49,194 nucleotides of DNA from Prevotellaceae bacterium (GTDB taxonomy: Bacteria; Bacteroidota; Bacteroidia; Bacteroidales; UBA932). Numbering within the stretch: position 1 is the stretch's first letter; each line of letters opens with the position of its first letter. Below, one piece after another: positions 34,064-41,387 of the stretch. A program made the translations under genes and the position numbers. Below the pieces are notes generated by a model. That model was given only the letters and a program-made list of their open reading frames with translations, did not search any database and was not told the DNA's origin. Location: the NCBI GenBank assembly GCA_031267135.1, contig JAIRZQ010000098.1:1-49194 (forward strand), given 5' to 3'.

Positions 34064-34371
34064 CCGGAAAATCACGCGCTCCTGCCGCGCTTTCGGACAG
34101 TCGGCAAGCACGGAAAGGTTTTTGAACACGAACATCCACTTGTCCGGCAGCGTTTCAAGCCTGTCTTCTGTCTTTGTGCATTTCAAAAGTTCAATCACAA
34201 AATAGAAGTATGGGATCGCTATCGCTACAAACTTATTTGCTCCCCGTTGATTTCGTTACGGTATTGAAACTCTTGCATTTTGTTTGTCGCATTATTATAG
34301 TAGTATCGGAAAGCGACATACCACACCTTTTTATATCGTGGTTTTTTGGAAAATTTTTTGAACTTGGTCAT
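34052..34371 (-). pseudogene. Frameshifted relic of an Rpn / PD-(D/E)XK nuclease-family transposase
   Basis: The reverse strand codes for FVIELLKCTKTEDRLETLPD then KWMFVFKNLSVLADCP before a stop at 34052. This is the Rpn (PF12784-type) pattern 'IELPKFxKTEDxLETxxDKWLYFLKNL'. The region before it (ATG at 34371, 48 codons to a stop at 34225, ending EFQYRNEINGEQIS) reads like the preceding part in another frame. The nuclease core motifs and the C-terminus are missing. The Rpn half is GC-rich and the upstream half AT-rich. Confidence 0.55.
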
Positions 34372-34448
34372 ATTCACTTGAGTTTTTACTTGAGATATAA
34401 CCAAACGTTTCGGAGTGTCTTATAAATCTGTACTTTGCCAGCAAAAAG

Positions 34449-34532
34449 TGCCCAGGACGAGACTCGAACTCACACGAGCTAACGCCCACTACCCCCTCAA
34501 AGTAGCGTGTCTACCAATTCCACCACCTGGGC
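34449..34532 (-). tRNA. tRNA-Leu (GAG)
   Basis: Class II tRNA of 84 bases. Acceptor GCCCAGG pairs with CCTGGGC; the anticodon loop is TTGAGGG (anticodon GAG) on a CTACT/GGTAG stem. It has a long variable arm and T arm GTTCGAGTC. CCA is not encoded. It lies 25 bases after the other leucine tRNA. Confidence 0.92.
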
Positions 34533-34557
34533 AAAAACATTCAAAACTCAAATTTCG

Positions 34558-34641
34558 TACCCAGAACAGGACTCGAACCTGCACATCCTTGCGGACACTA
34601 GTCCCTGAAACTAGCGCGTCTACCAATTCCGCCATCTGGGC
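34558..34641 (-). tRNA. tRNA-Leu (CAG)
   Basis: Class II tRNA of 84 bases. Acceptor GCCCAGA pairs with TCTGGGT (one G-U). The anticodon loop is TTCAGGG (anticodon CAG) on a perfect CTAGT/ACTAG stem, with the usual long variable arm. It is first in a two-tRNA transcript. Confidence 0.92.
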
Positions 34642-34657
34642 ATGATGTTTTGCGGTG

Positions 34658-34687
34658 CAAAAGTAGCCAATTTTTATCATGCAACAA
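34658..34687 (-). promoter_or_regulatory. Promoter of the tRNA-Leu pair
   Basis: Reverse strand -33 TTG (34687-34685), a 19-base spacer, -7 TACTTTTG (34665-34658), ending 16 bases before the tRNA-Leu(CAG) 5' end. Confidence 0.65.
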
Positions 34688-34733
34688 GTTTTCCCATATA
34701 AAAAACTCTAAAAAAAGGTAAATTTTATTTTTT

Positions 34734-34766
34734 TTTGCGGTACTATCGTAAATATGATTACTTTTG
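34734..34766 (+). promoter_or_regulatory. rpsA promoter
   Basis: TTTG (34734-34737) at the end of a T8 tract, a 21-base spacer, then TACTTTTG (34759-34766), 60 bases before the rpsA ATG. Confidence 0.7.
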
Positions 34767-34826
34767 CAGTTTCGAGTTAAACAACATAATGTCTAATCTC
34801 ATTAATTTTAAAAATAATCATTTTGA

Positions 34827-37025
34827 ATGACAACGCAATCAAAAGAAAAAGAGTTTGAAGAAAAACTCGATATGGAAATCAAGGTGAAAGCCGATGAGGA
34901 AAGTGCAGACACAGAAGTGGATGTAGAAGAAGATGAATCTTTCGAAGACGAAGGAGCCGAGGAAGTAGTTAAAGAAATTAAAAAAATCAAGAAAGAAGAC
35001 GTATCGCTTGAAAACTTCAATTGGGATACGTATTCGAATGCGCCCAATGCGTATGCAACTGACGAACGGGCAGAAATGGAAGCGATGTACGACAAAACCC
35101 TGTCGTCGATCTCTGAAAACGAAATCATTGACGGGACGGTAATTGCCATGAATAAACGCGAGGTGGTGATTAACATCGGTTACAAATCGGAAGGTATTGT
35201 CAGCATGAACGAATTTCGCTACAATCCCGGCCTGAAAACAGGCGACACGGTTGAAGTGTATGTCGAAAGTTCTGAAGATAAAAAAGGACAGTTAATACTT
35301 TCACACAAGACCGCACGCTCGATGCGTTCGTGGGACAGGGTAAACCAGGCGCTTGAAAACAACGAAGTGATCACCGGCTACATCAAATGCCGTACCAAGG
35401 GCGGTATGATCGTGGACGTATTCGGTATCGAAGCGTTCCTGCCCGGTTCGCAAATCGACGTGAAACCGATCCGCGACTACGATGTATTTGTAGGTAAAAC
35501 CACAGAATTCAAGATCGTCAAGATCAACCATGAGTTCAAGAATGTGGTGGTATCGCACAAAGCGCTCATCGAAGCCGAATTGGAGCAGCAAAAGGCCGAA
35601 ATTATTTCGAAACTTGAAAAAGGACAGGTGCTTGAAGGTACCGTCAAAAACATCACTTCTTACGGTGTATTCATCGACCTGGGCGGCGTAGACGGTTTGA
35701 TCCACATCACCGACCTTTCGTGGGGCCGCGTAACCCATCCCGAAGAAGTGGTTCAGTTGGATCAGAAGTTGAACGTGGTAATCCTTGATTTCGACGATGC
35801 TAAAAAACGTATCGCTTTAGGTTTGAAACAATTGACTCCGCACCCATGGGACGCTTTGAATCCCGACCTGAAAGTAGGCGACACCGTCAGCGGGAAAGCA
35901 GTAGTTATTGCCGATTACGGAGCATTTGTAGAAATTTCGCCGGGTGTAGAAGGTTTGATCCACGTATCGGAAATGTCGTGGTCGCAGCATCTGCGTAGCG
36001 CACAGGATTTCCTGAAAGTGGGCGACACCGTGGAAGCGCAGATCCTGACCCTGGATCGCGACGATCGCAAAATGTCGCTGGGTATCAAGCAACTCAAAAC
36101 TGATCCGTGGGAAAAGATCGATGAAAAATATGCCGTTGGCTCGCAACATGTTGCCAAAGTACGCAACTTCACTAATTTCGGCGTATTCGTCGAAATAGAA
36201 GAAGGCGTAGACGGTTTGATCCATATCTCCGACCTTTCGTGGACCAAAAAGGTAAAACATCCTTCGGAATTTACCCAAGTCGGCGAAGACATCGACGTTG
36301 TGGTACTCGAAATCGACAAGGAAAACCGTCGATTAAGCCTTGGTCACAAACAGTTGGAAGAAAATCCGTGGGATGTATTCGAAAGTATCTTCATCATTGA
36401 TTCGATCCACGAAGGAACCATTGTAGAAATTTTCGACAAAGGCGCCATCGTTGCTTTACCTTATGGCGTGGAAGGTTTCGTAACTCCGAAACACATGGTA
36501 AAAGAAGACGGTACGCCTGCGAAGCTGGATGAAAAGTTGAACTTCAAGGTCATTGAATTCAATAAATCATCGAAGCGCATCATTCTTTCGCACAGTCGCA
36601 CTTTCGAAGATCTTCGAAAAGACGACGGCGCCTCATCGGGAAAACCGCGTTCGGCAAGCGAAGAAACCAAGCTGGCAGCCAAGAAGCTGAAAGCGTCTCT
36701 GGAAAGGACTACATTTGGCGACATCACCGAATTGGTAGCCTTGAAGGAAGAAATGGAAGCCACTGAAAAGAAAGGCCCTAAGAAAAAGTCCGAAGCAAAA
36801 AAAGCCAAAAAAGAAACGCCTGTAGCCGAAGTTACCGAAGCACAGGTTGAGGCGGAGCCAACTGAACCGGATGCTGAAGTTGTTGAAGAAAAGAAAACCA
36901 AAAAGGAAGAAAAAAAAGTTGAAGAATCAGAATCAGTTGAAAAATCAGAATCAGAATCAGTTGAAGAATCAGGATCAGTTGAAGAATCAGAATCAGAATC
37001 AGATAAAGAATCAGATAAAGAATAA
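34827..37025 (+). CDS. rpsA: 30S ribosomal protein S1
   Basis: Binds mRNA and docks it on the 30S subunit for initiation. It has 732 residues, longer than the ~560 of E. coli. An acidic N-terminal arm (~1-70, Glu/Asp-rich) precedes six S1/OB domains starting near 92, 178, 264, 350, 437 and 524. Domains 3-6 have classic openings such as GTVKNITSYGVFIDLGGVDG and GLIHISDLSW. After ~600 comes a Lys/Ala/Glu-rich linker and a Ser-Glu tail (SESESVEESGSVEESESES) coded by GAATCA hexamer repeats. Extended acidic S1 proteins are usual in Bacteroidota, which lack strong Shine-Dalgarno use. The gene is much GC-richer than those to its left. Confidence 0.93.
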   Translation: MTTQSKEKEFEEKLDMEIKVKADEESADTEVDVEEDESFEDEGAEEVVKEIKKIKKEDVSLENFNWDTYSNAPNAYATDERAEMEAMYDKTLSSISENEIIDGTVIAMNKREVVINIGYKSEGIVSMNEFRYNPGLKTGDTVEVYVESSEDKKGQLILSHKTARSMRSWDRVNQALENNEVITGYIKCRTKGGMIVDVFGIEAFLPGSQIDVKPIRDYDVFVGKTTEFKIVKINHEFKNVVVSHKALIEAELEQQKAEIISKLEKGQVLEGTVKNITSYGVFIDLGGVDGLIHITDLSWGRVTHPEEVVQLDQKLNVVILDFDDAKKRIALGLKQLTPHPWDALNPDLKVGDTVSGKAVVIADYGAFVEISPGVEGLIHVSEMSWSQHLRSAQDFLKVGDTVEAQILTLDRDDRKMSLGIKQLKTDPWEKIDEKYAVGSQHVAKVRNFTNFGVFVEIEEGVDGLIHISDLSWTKKVKHPSEFTQVGEDIDVVVLEIDKENRRLSLGHKQLEENPWDVFESIFIIDSIHEGTIVEIFDKGAIVALPYGVEGFVTPKHMVKEDGTPAKLDEKLNFKVIEFNKSSKRIILSHSRTFEDLRKDDGASSGKPRSASEETKLAAKKLKASLERTTFGDITELVALKEEMEATEKKGPKKKSEAKKAKKETPVAEVTEAQVEAEPTEPDAEVVEEKKTKKEEKKVEESESVEKSESESVEESGSVEESESESDKESDKE
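36921..37025 (+). repeat. GAATCA microsatellite coding the Ser-Glu tail of S1
   Basis: Runs of the hexamer GAATCA, interspersed with GTTGAA and GATAAA, keep the frame. Slippage by whole units would change tail length only, not frame. Confidence 0.8.
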
Positions 37026-37040
37026 TTAATAATATCAGTT

Positions 37041-37385
37041 ATGGATTTTAAAGTAGAACAACAGCCCAATTACACGTTTATCAGGGTGCTGCACGAGAAA
37101 TTGGACACCCATGTTGCTCCAAGCCTTAAATCGGAATTAGTGCTGATCTCGGGCAATGGTGAAAAAAACATCATTCTTGATTTGAGCAAATGTCGTTATT
37201 GCGATTCCTCGGGATTAAGTTCCATCCTTGTCGCCAACCGGCTGTGCAAAAATGCCGGCGGCGTATTTGTTTTGACCGGGCTGAACGATGCCGTAGAACG
37301 CCTGGTCACGATCTCGCAACTCGACACAGTGCTGAACATCACCATGAACGTGGAAGAAGCAGTTGCCATGATTGAAAAAACCTGA
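37041..37385 (+). CDS. STAS-domain anti-sigma factor antagonist-like protein
   Basis: A single STAS domain of 114 residues. FKVEQQPNYTFIRVLHEKLD gives the first strands, and IILDLSKCRYCDSSGLSSIL contains the loop DSSG (55-58), with the serine that is phosphorylated by anti-sigma kinases in SpoIIAA/RsbV proteins. In Bacteroidota, single STAS proteins are commonly placed before rnz. The partner kinase and target are unknown, and no anti-sigma factor lies in the window. It begins 15 bases after the rpsA stop, so it is probably read with rpsA, and a strong terminator follows it. Confidence 0.85.
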   Translation: MDFKVEQQPNYTFIRVLHEKLDTHVAPSLKSELVLISGNGEKNIILDLSKCRYCDSSGLSSILVANRLCKNAGGVFVLTGLNDAVERLVTISQLDTVLNITMNVEEAVAMIEKT

Positions 37386-37413
37386 TTTAACAGCGAAACA
37401 TTTTTCCTGAAAC

Positions 37414-37456
37414 AACAAATCGGTAACCGTTCTGTAACCGGTGCCGATTTGTTTTT
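37414..37456 (+). terminator. Intrinsic terminator after the STAS gene
   Basis: AACAAATCGG (37414-37423) pairs with CCGATTTGTT (37444-37453), enclosing a 20-base loop with further partial pairing, followed by TTT. It ends the rpsA-STAS unit 29 bases after the STAS stop. Confidence 0.75.
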
Positions 37457-37501
37457 CATTGATGTTGCCTCTGCATCAGCCGTGCAGGATACTATCGGAT
37501 C

Positions 37502-38434
37502 ATGACATTTTCGGTCACAATTTTGGGAAGTAGCGCTGCTGTGCCTACATCACAACGTTACCCAACTGCCCAGGCGCTACAGGTTGACGACCATTTTTTC
37601 CTGGTCGATTGCGCCGAAGGAACTCAAATGCAATTGCGCCGCTATAAAATCAGGGTACAACAGATACGGGCTATCTTTATTTCCCATCTGCATGGTGATC
37701 ATGTGTTCGGACTTCCGGGTTTGTTGTCGTCGTTAAGTTTGCTGAAACGTACGGAGTCGGTGGATTTGTTCGGGCCGCCATACATGGAGGACTGGCTCCG
37801 GGGACAATTGAAATACTTTACGCCTCTTGGGTTCCCGTTGCTTTTTCATACGTTAACTGCCGAAGAGCCGGAATTTATTTACGAAGACAAGCGGATTACT
37901 GTTACCTGTTTCCCGTTGAAGCATCGTGTTCCTACTTGGGGTTACCTGTTCAGGGAAAAGAAGAAATTACTGAATATCCGAAAGGATATGATTGATTTTT
38001 ACCATATTCCGCTACGGGATATCCCCGCCATCAAAGCGGGTGGCGACTATTATACCGAAGAAGGGAAGCCGGTTCCCAACGCACAATTGACACATCCTCC
38101 CGTTAAGCCCCGTTCATACGCCTATTGTTCGGATACCGTTTACGTCGACGGTTTGTCGCGGATCGTCAAGGATGTTGACTTATTGTATCACGAGGCGACT
38201 TATGGTAATGACGGAAGGGCGAGATCGAAAGAAACCGTCCACTCCACAGCCGAAGATGCTGCCCGTGTCGCTCTTGCCGCCAATGCCGGGAAACTGGTTA
38301 TCGGGCATTTTTCGGCACGTTACAAGGATGTAACCCCGCTCGTGAACGAAGCCAGGAATATTTTCCCGATGACGGAAGCAGCCGAAGACGGGATGGTTTT
38401 TGAAATTGAAAAAAGACACCGGCCGAAACAATAA
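37502..38434 (+). CDS. rnz: Ribonuclease Z
   Basis: Zinc-dependent endonuclease of the metallo-beta-lactamase fold that cuts the 3' trailer from tRNA precursors. The 310-residue length is normal. The metal site FISHLHGDHVFGLPGLL has HLHGDH at 62-67. The flexible-arm region (~150-175) follows, then YCSDTVY and LLYHEATYG with the Asp and His ligands, and the late HFSARY motif. Such an enzyme suits the neighbourhood, where the tRNA genes lack encoded CCA ends. It follows the STAS terminator, and I see no clear TAnnTTTG in the short gap. Confidence 0.93.
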   Translation: MTFSVTILGSSAAVPTSQRYPTAQALQVDDHFFLVDCAEGTQMQLRRYKIRVQQIRAIFISHLHGDHVFGLPGLLSSLSLLKRTESVDLFGPPYMEDWLRGQLKYFTPLGFPLLFHTLTAEEPEFIYEDKRITVTCFPLKHRVPTWGYLFREKKKLLNIRKDMIDFYHIPLRDIPAIKAGGDYYTEEGKPVPNAQLTHPPVKPRSYAYCSDTVYVDGLSRIVKDVDLLYHEATYGNDGRARSKETVHSTAEDAARVALAANAGKLVIGHFSARYKDVTPLVNEARNIFPMTEAAEDGMVFEIEKRHRPKQ

Positions 38435-38513
38435 AAACTGCGTTTCTTAGTTCAAAGTATTGGAGTTCCATATTGGCAAAGCTGCGTAACATTGAATCCG
38501 GAACTCAAAAAAT

Positions 38514-39662
38514 ATGAATATCTATAATTTACGGTCGAAATGGAAGGTTTTCCTGTTGGTTTGCGCCGTTACCATCGGGGTATGCTCGTTGTTGTATACC
38601 AACTACATGGTGGAAAAATTATCTGTCGAGGAACGGAAAAAAATAGAAATCTGGGCAGACGCGAACCGGATGATTGCCGAATCGGATATTGACGATACCA
38701 ATCTCGATTTTTATCTCTATGTGATTGAGGATAATGCTACGATCCCGGTGATCATTGTCGATGAAAACCAGCAGATCAAATTTTACCGGAACCTTGATTC
38801 ACTCAAAGTACGTAATCCCGATTATGTTGCACGCCGCTTGGAATACATGAAGAGGCAGCACGAACCGATCGCCATTGACCTTTTCGACGATCCCCAGTAT
38901 ATTTACTACGATGATTCGTCCACGCTCTACCAGTTGTCCTATTACCCGTACATACAGCTGGGCATCATATTCCTGTTTATCGGCGTGGCTTATTTTGCTT
39001 TCAACACATCGCGCAAATCGGAAGAGAACCAGGTTTGGGTAGGTTTATCTAAAGAAACGGCACACCAGTTGGGAACGCCTATTTCATCGCTCCTTGCTAT
39101 CACTGAGATGCTCAAGATGCAGGTACACGACCAGGCGCTGGTGGCAGAGCTGGAGAAGGATGTATCGCGACTGCTCGCTATTACCGAACGTTTCTCAAAA
39201 ATAGGTTCGAAGCCGGCCACCCCAATGACTGATGTGGGTCAGGCTATAGCCGGCAGCCTGAATTATATCCGCAAACGTTCGTCGGACAAGGTAAGCATCT
39301 GTTGCAATCAACCCGACGAAGCCGTGATGGCGCCGTTGAGCGAACAGCTGTTCGGCTGGGTGATCGAAAACCTTTGTAAAAATGCCCTTGATGCAATGGC
39401 GGGGGCAGGGACAATCAGTGTGAAATTGAAACCATCGCGCAATCAGGTGGTGATTGATGTTTCGGATACCGGGAGGGGGATTCCCAAACGCAAGTTCAAA
39501 ACGGTCTTTAAGCCCGGATATACCACGAAATCGAGAGGCTGGGGACTTGGACTGTCGCTGACCAAACGTATTATCGAGGATTACCACAACGGGCGTATCT
39601 TTGTGCTGCGTTCAGAGCCTGACAAAGGGACAACATTCCGGATCATATTAAAAACGGTGTAA
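38514..39662 (+). CDS. Membrane sensor histidine kinase
   Basis: Two-component sensor of 382 residues. Membrane segment one is ~12-30. A periplasmic domain (~31-145) holds PVIIVDENQQIKFYRNL, a PAS/Cache-like strand pair. Segment two is ~147-165. The H box is SKETAHQLGTPISSLLAITE with phospho-acceptor His184. The ATPase domain shows the N box ENLCKNALDAMAG, G1 DTGRGIP and G2 GWGLGLSLTKRI. AHQLGTPISS is a variant of the usual HELRTPL. No HAMP domain is visible. No response regulator lies beside it, so it is an orphan with unknown stimulus. Confidence 0.9.
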   Translation: MNIYNLRSKWKVFLLVCAVTIGVCSLLYTNYMVEKLSVEERKKIEIWADANRMIAESDIDDTNLDFYLYVIEDNATIPVIIVDENQQIKFYRNLDSLKVRNPDYVARRLEYMKRQHEPIAIDLFDDPQYIYYDDSSTLYQLSYYPYIQLGIIFLFIGVAYFAFNTSRKSEENQVWVGLSKETAHQLGTPISSLLAITEMLKMQVHDQALVAELEKDVSRLLAITERFSKIGSKPATPMTDVGQAIAGSLNYIRKRSSDKVSICCNQPDEAVMAPLSEQLFGWVIENLCKNALDAMAGAGTISVKLKPSRNQVVIDVSDTGRGIPKRKFKTVFKPGYTTKSRGWGLGLSLTKRIIEDYHNGRIFVLRSEPDKGTTFRIILKTV

Positions 39663-39715
39663 ATATTTCGAGTTTCGGTTTTCCAACCCTGTCAGCCATA
39701 AGTTCGCCCGATTCC

Positions 39716-40510
39716 CTACGATCTTACTGTCCCCGTGTGATCTTCTTTTTTGGCTTCTTCCCATATAGCGTTCATTTCATCCAGCGTCATGGACGTTAAT
39801 GGCCGTCCAGCTTTGATGGTATGCTGTTCCAGATAGTTGAAGCGTTTGATGAATTTCTTGTTGGTGCGTTCCAGGGCAGCTTCGGGATCGATGCCATACA
39901 ACCGTGCTGCGTTGACCATCGAAAAGAGCAGATCGCCGAACTCAGCTTCCATCTTTTCCGCGTCCATCCTGCCGATTTCTACTTTCAGCTCGCCTAATTC
40001 TTCCTCGATTTTGTCCCATACCTGTTCGCGCTCATCCCAGTCAAATCCCACGGCGCGCACTTTATCCTGCACGCGGTTGGCTTTCACGATGGCGGGCAGC
40101 GATTTGGGCACGCCGGCCAGGATCGATTTGTTGCCCTCCTTGATCTTCAGGTTTTCCCAGTTCGTTTTTACATCTTCCGCACTGTTCACCGACACGTCGC
40201 CGAACACATGCGGGTGACGGAAAACCAGCTTGTTGCAGATGCCGTCAATCACCTCTGTGAGGGTAAACCGCCCGGTTTCGGAAGCTATTTTCGCGTAAAA
40301 GACAATATGCAGTAAGACGTCGCCCAATTCCTTGCGGATATCGTCCATGTTATTTTCGAGGATGGCGTCGGCCAGCTCGTAGGTTTCTTCGATGGTCAGG
40401 TATCGCAGGCTTTCGATGGTTTGTTTCTGATCCCACGGGCATTTTACCCGCAATTCGTCCATGATGTCGATCAGTCGGCCGAAAGATTCTTTTGCTGTAT
40501 GGTTGCTCAT
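39716..40510 (-). CDS. mazG: Nucleoside triphosphate pyrophosphohydrolase
   Basis: Hydrolyses NTPs and dNTPs to monophosphate and diphosphate, cleaning aberrant nucleotides. 264 residues hold two MazG domains. The first has CPWDQKQTIESLRYLTIEETYEL with the EExxE metal helix and ELGDVLLHIVFYA (ExxD). The second repeats them in ELGELKVEIGRM and EAEFGDLLFSMVNAARL, the active half in the E. coli enzyme. The start is the ATG at 40510; the frame could extend to a TTG at 40534, but that overlaps the promoter. It is convergent with the histidine kinase. Confidence 0.93.
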   Translation of the reverse strand: MSNHTAKESFGRLIDIMDELRVKCPWDQKQTIESLRYLTIEETYELADAILENNMDDIRKELGDVLLHIVFYAKIASETGRFTLTEVIDGICNKLVFRHPHVFGDVSVNSAEDVKTNWENLKIKEGNKSILAGVPKSLPAIVKANRVQDKVRAVGFDWDEREQVWDKIEEELGELKVEIGRMDAEKMEAEFGDLLFSMVNAARLYGIDPEAALERTNKKFIKRFNYLEQHTIKAGRPLTSMTLDEMNAIWEEAKKEDHTGTVRS

Positions 40511-40531
40511 GGTATGATTCAAACTTTCCGT

Positions 40532-40562
40532 CAAAGGTAACCGGATTTGTTAATTGCACAAA
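40532..40562 (-). promoter_or_regulatory. mazG promoter
   Basis: Reverse strand -33 TTTG (40562-40559), a 19-base spacer, -7 TACCTTTG (40539-40532). Transcription should begin near 40525, supporting the ATG at 40510. Confidence 0.7.
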
Positions 40563-40637
40563 AATACCTCCTCGCAAAAAAATGGGTACATTCAAATCTT
40601 TGCGCCTCGACGTCTTTGCGTAATAATTTTCTGATAA

Positions 40638-41252
40638 TCAGTCAGGAAAGACGTATATTGTTTTATTGATTTTTTCGGTCCCGTCAATGTCCACTTCAAT
40701 CGTCTTTGGAATACGCGGGGGGCACAGCTTGACGCCGAGGAGCAATCCGAGTACGAAAGAAATAATGATCAGGGCAAGCGAAATAAAAAGCAAAATGTCA
40801 ACCGACTGGTGATAATATGTATATGCAGCCATGATGGTGATCAATGTAACCACAGCACGAGCGGCAATCCAACTGTAGGTTTCGATCCGGTGCAATAATA
40901 TGCCGATCAAAAATATCACGTCCAGCACAACGTTTAATGTTGAGTTGACATCGACGATTCGGTTGCCCCAGTCCAACCGGAAAAGCAATATTGTATCTAA
41001 AACCAGGGCCGCTAATAATAATGCTGCAAGCATGTAATTGTGCAGCCGATACTTATATTTCATCAACCTGGACGGGGTCAGTTCGAGTTGCTTCACTATC
41101 GTTACTTTGTCCTTATACAGTTGAGATAACTCTTCGAGTATCTGCTGTTTCGGCTCTCCCTTACTGATGCGAGATTTTACCTCCTCAATAATCTGTTTTT
41201 TCTCTATTGACTGTTTATTATCCATATCACTAATTTTTAAATCTTTGTCCAC
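40638..41252 (-). CDS. Integral membrane protein with helical cytoplasmic N-terminus, function unknown
   Basis: A 204-residue protein. The first ~65 residues are charged and probably helical (EKKQIIEEVKSRISKGEPKQ, LEELSQLYKDKVTIVKQL), followed by four hydrophobic segments: YMLAALLLAALVLDTILLF, LNVVLDVIFLIGILL, AARAVVTLITIMAAY and ILLFISLALIIISFVLGLLLG. The C-terminus after GVKLCPPRIPK is soluble and beta-like (TIEVDIDGTEKINKTIYVF). I do not recognise the family. A second in-frame ATG at 41225 is an alternative start. It has its own canonical promoter and a 103-base gap to mazG's promoter, so it is a separate unit. Confidence 0.75.
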   Translation of the reverse strand: MDKDLKISDMDNKQSIEKKQIIEEVKSRISKGEPKQQILEELSQLYKDKVTIVKQLELTPSRLMKYKYRLHNYMLAALLLAALVLDTILLFRLDWGNRIVDVNSTLNVVLDVIFLIGILLHRIETYSWIAARAVVTLITIMAAYTYYHQSVDILLFISLALIIISFVLGLLLGVKLCPPRIPKTIEVDIDGTEKINKTIYVFPD

Positions 41253-41309
41253 TCCTCCTACTGTTTATTTTATGAGTGCTCAAGCCTTCAAAAGCCTACC
41301 AAGAGGGCG

Positions 41310-41340
41310 CAAATGTATATCATGTTTATCTCACATGCAA
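41310..41340 (-). promoter_or_regulatory. Promoter of the four-segment membrane protein gene
   Basis: Reverse strand -33 TTG (41340-41338), a 20-base spacer, -7 TACATTTG (41317-41310), about 58 bases before the ATG. Confidence 0.6.
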
Positions 41341-41387
41341 GAGATCAACGATTTTTTTATTCCCAAAATGATAGCGTGAACCCCTAA

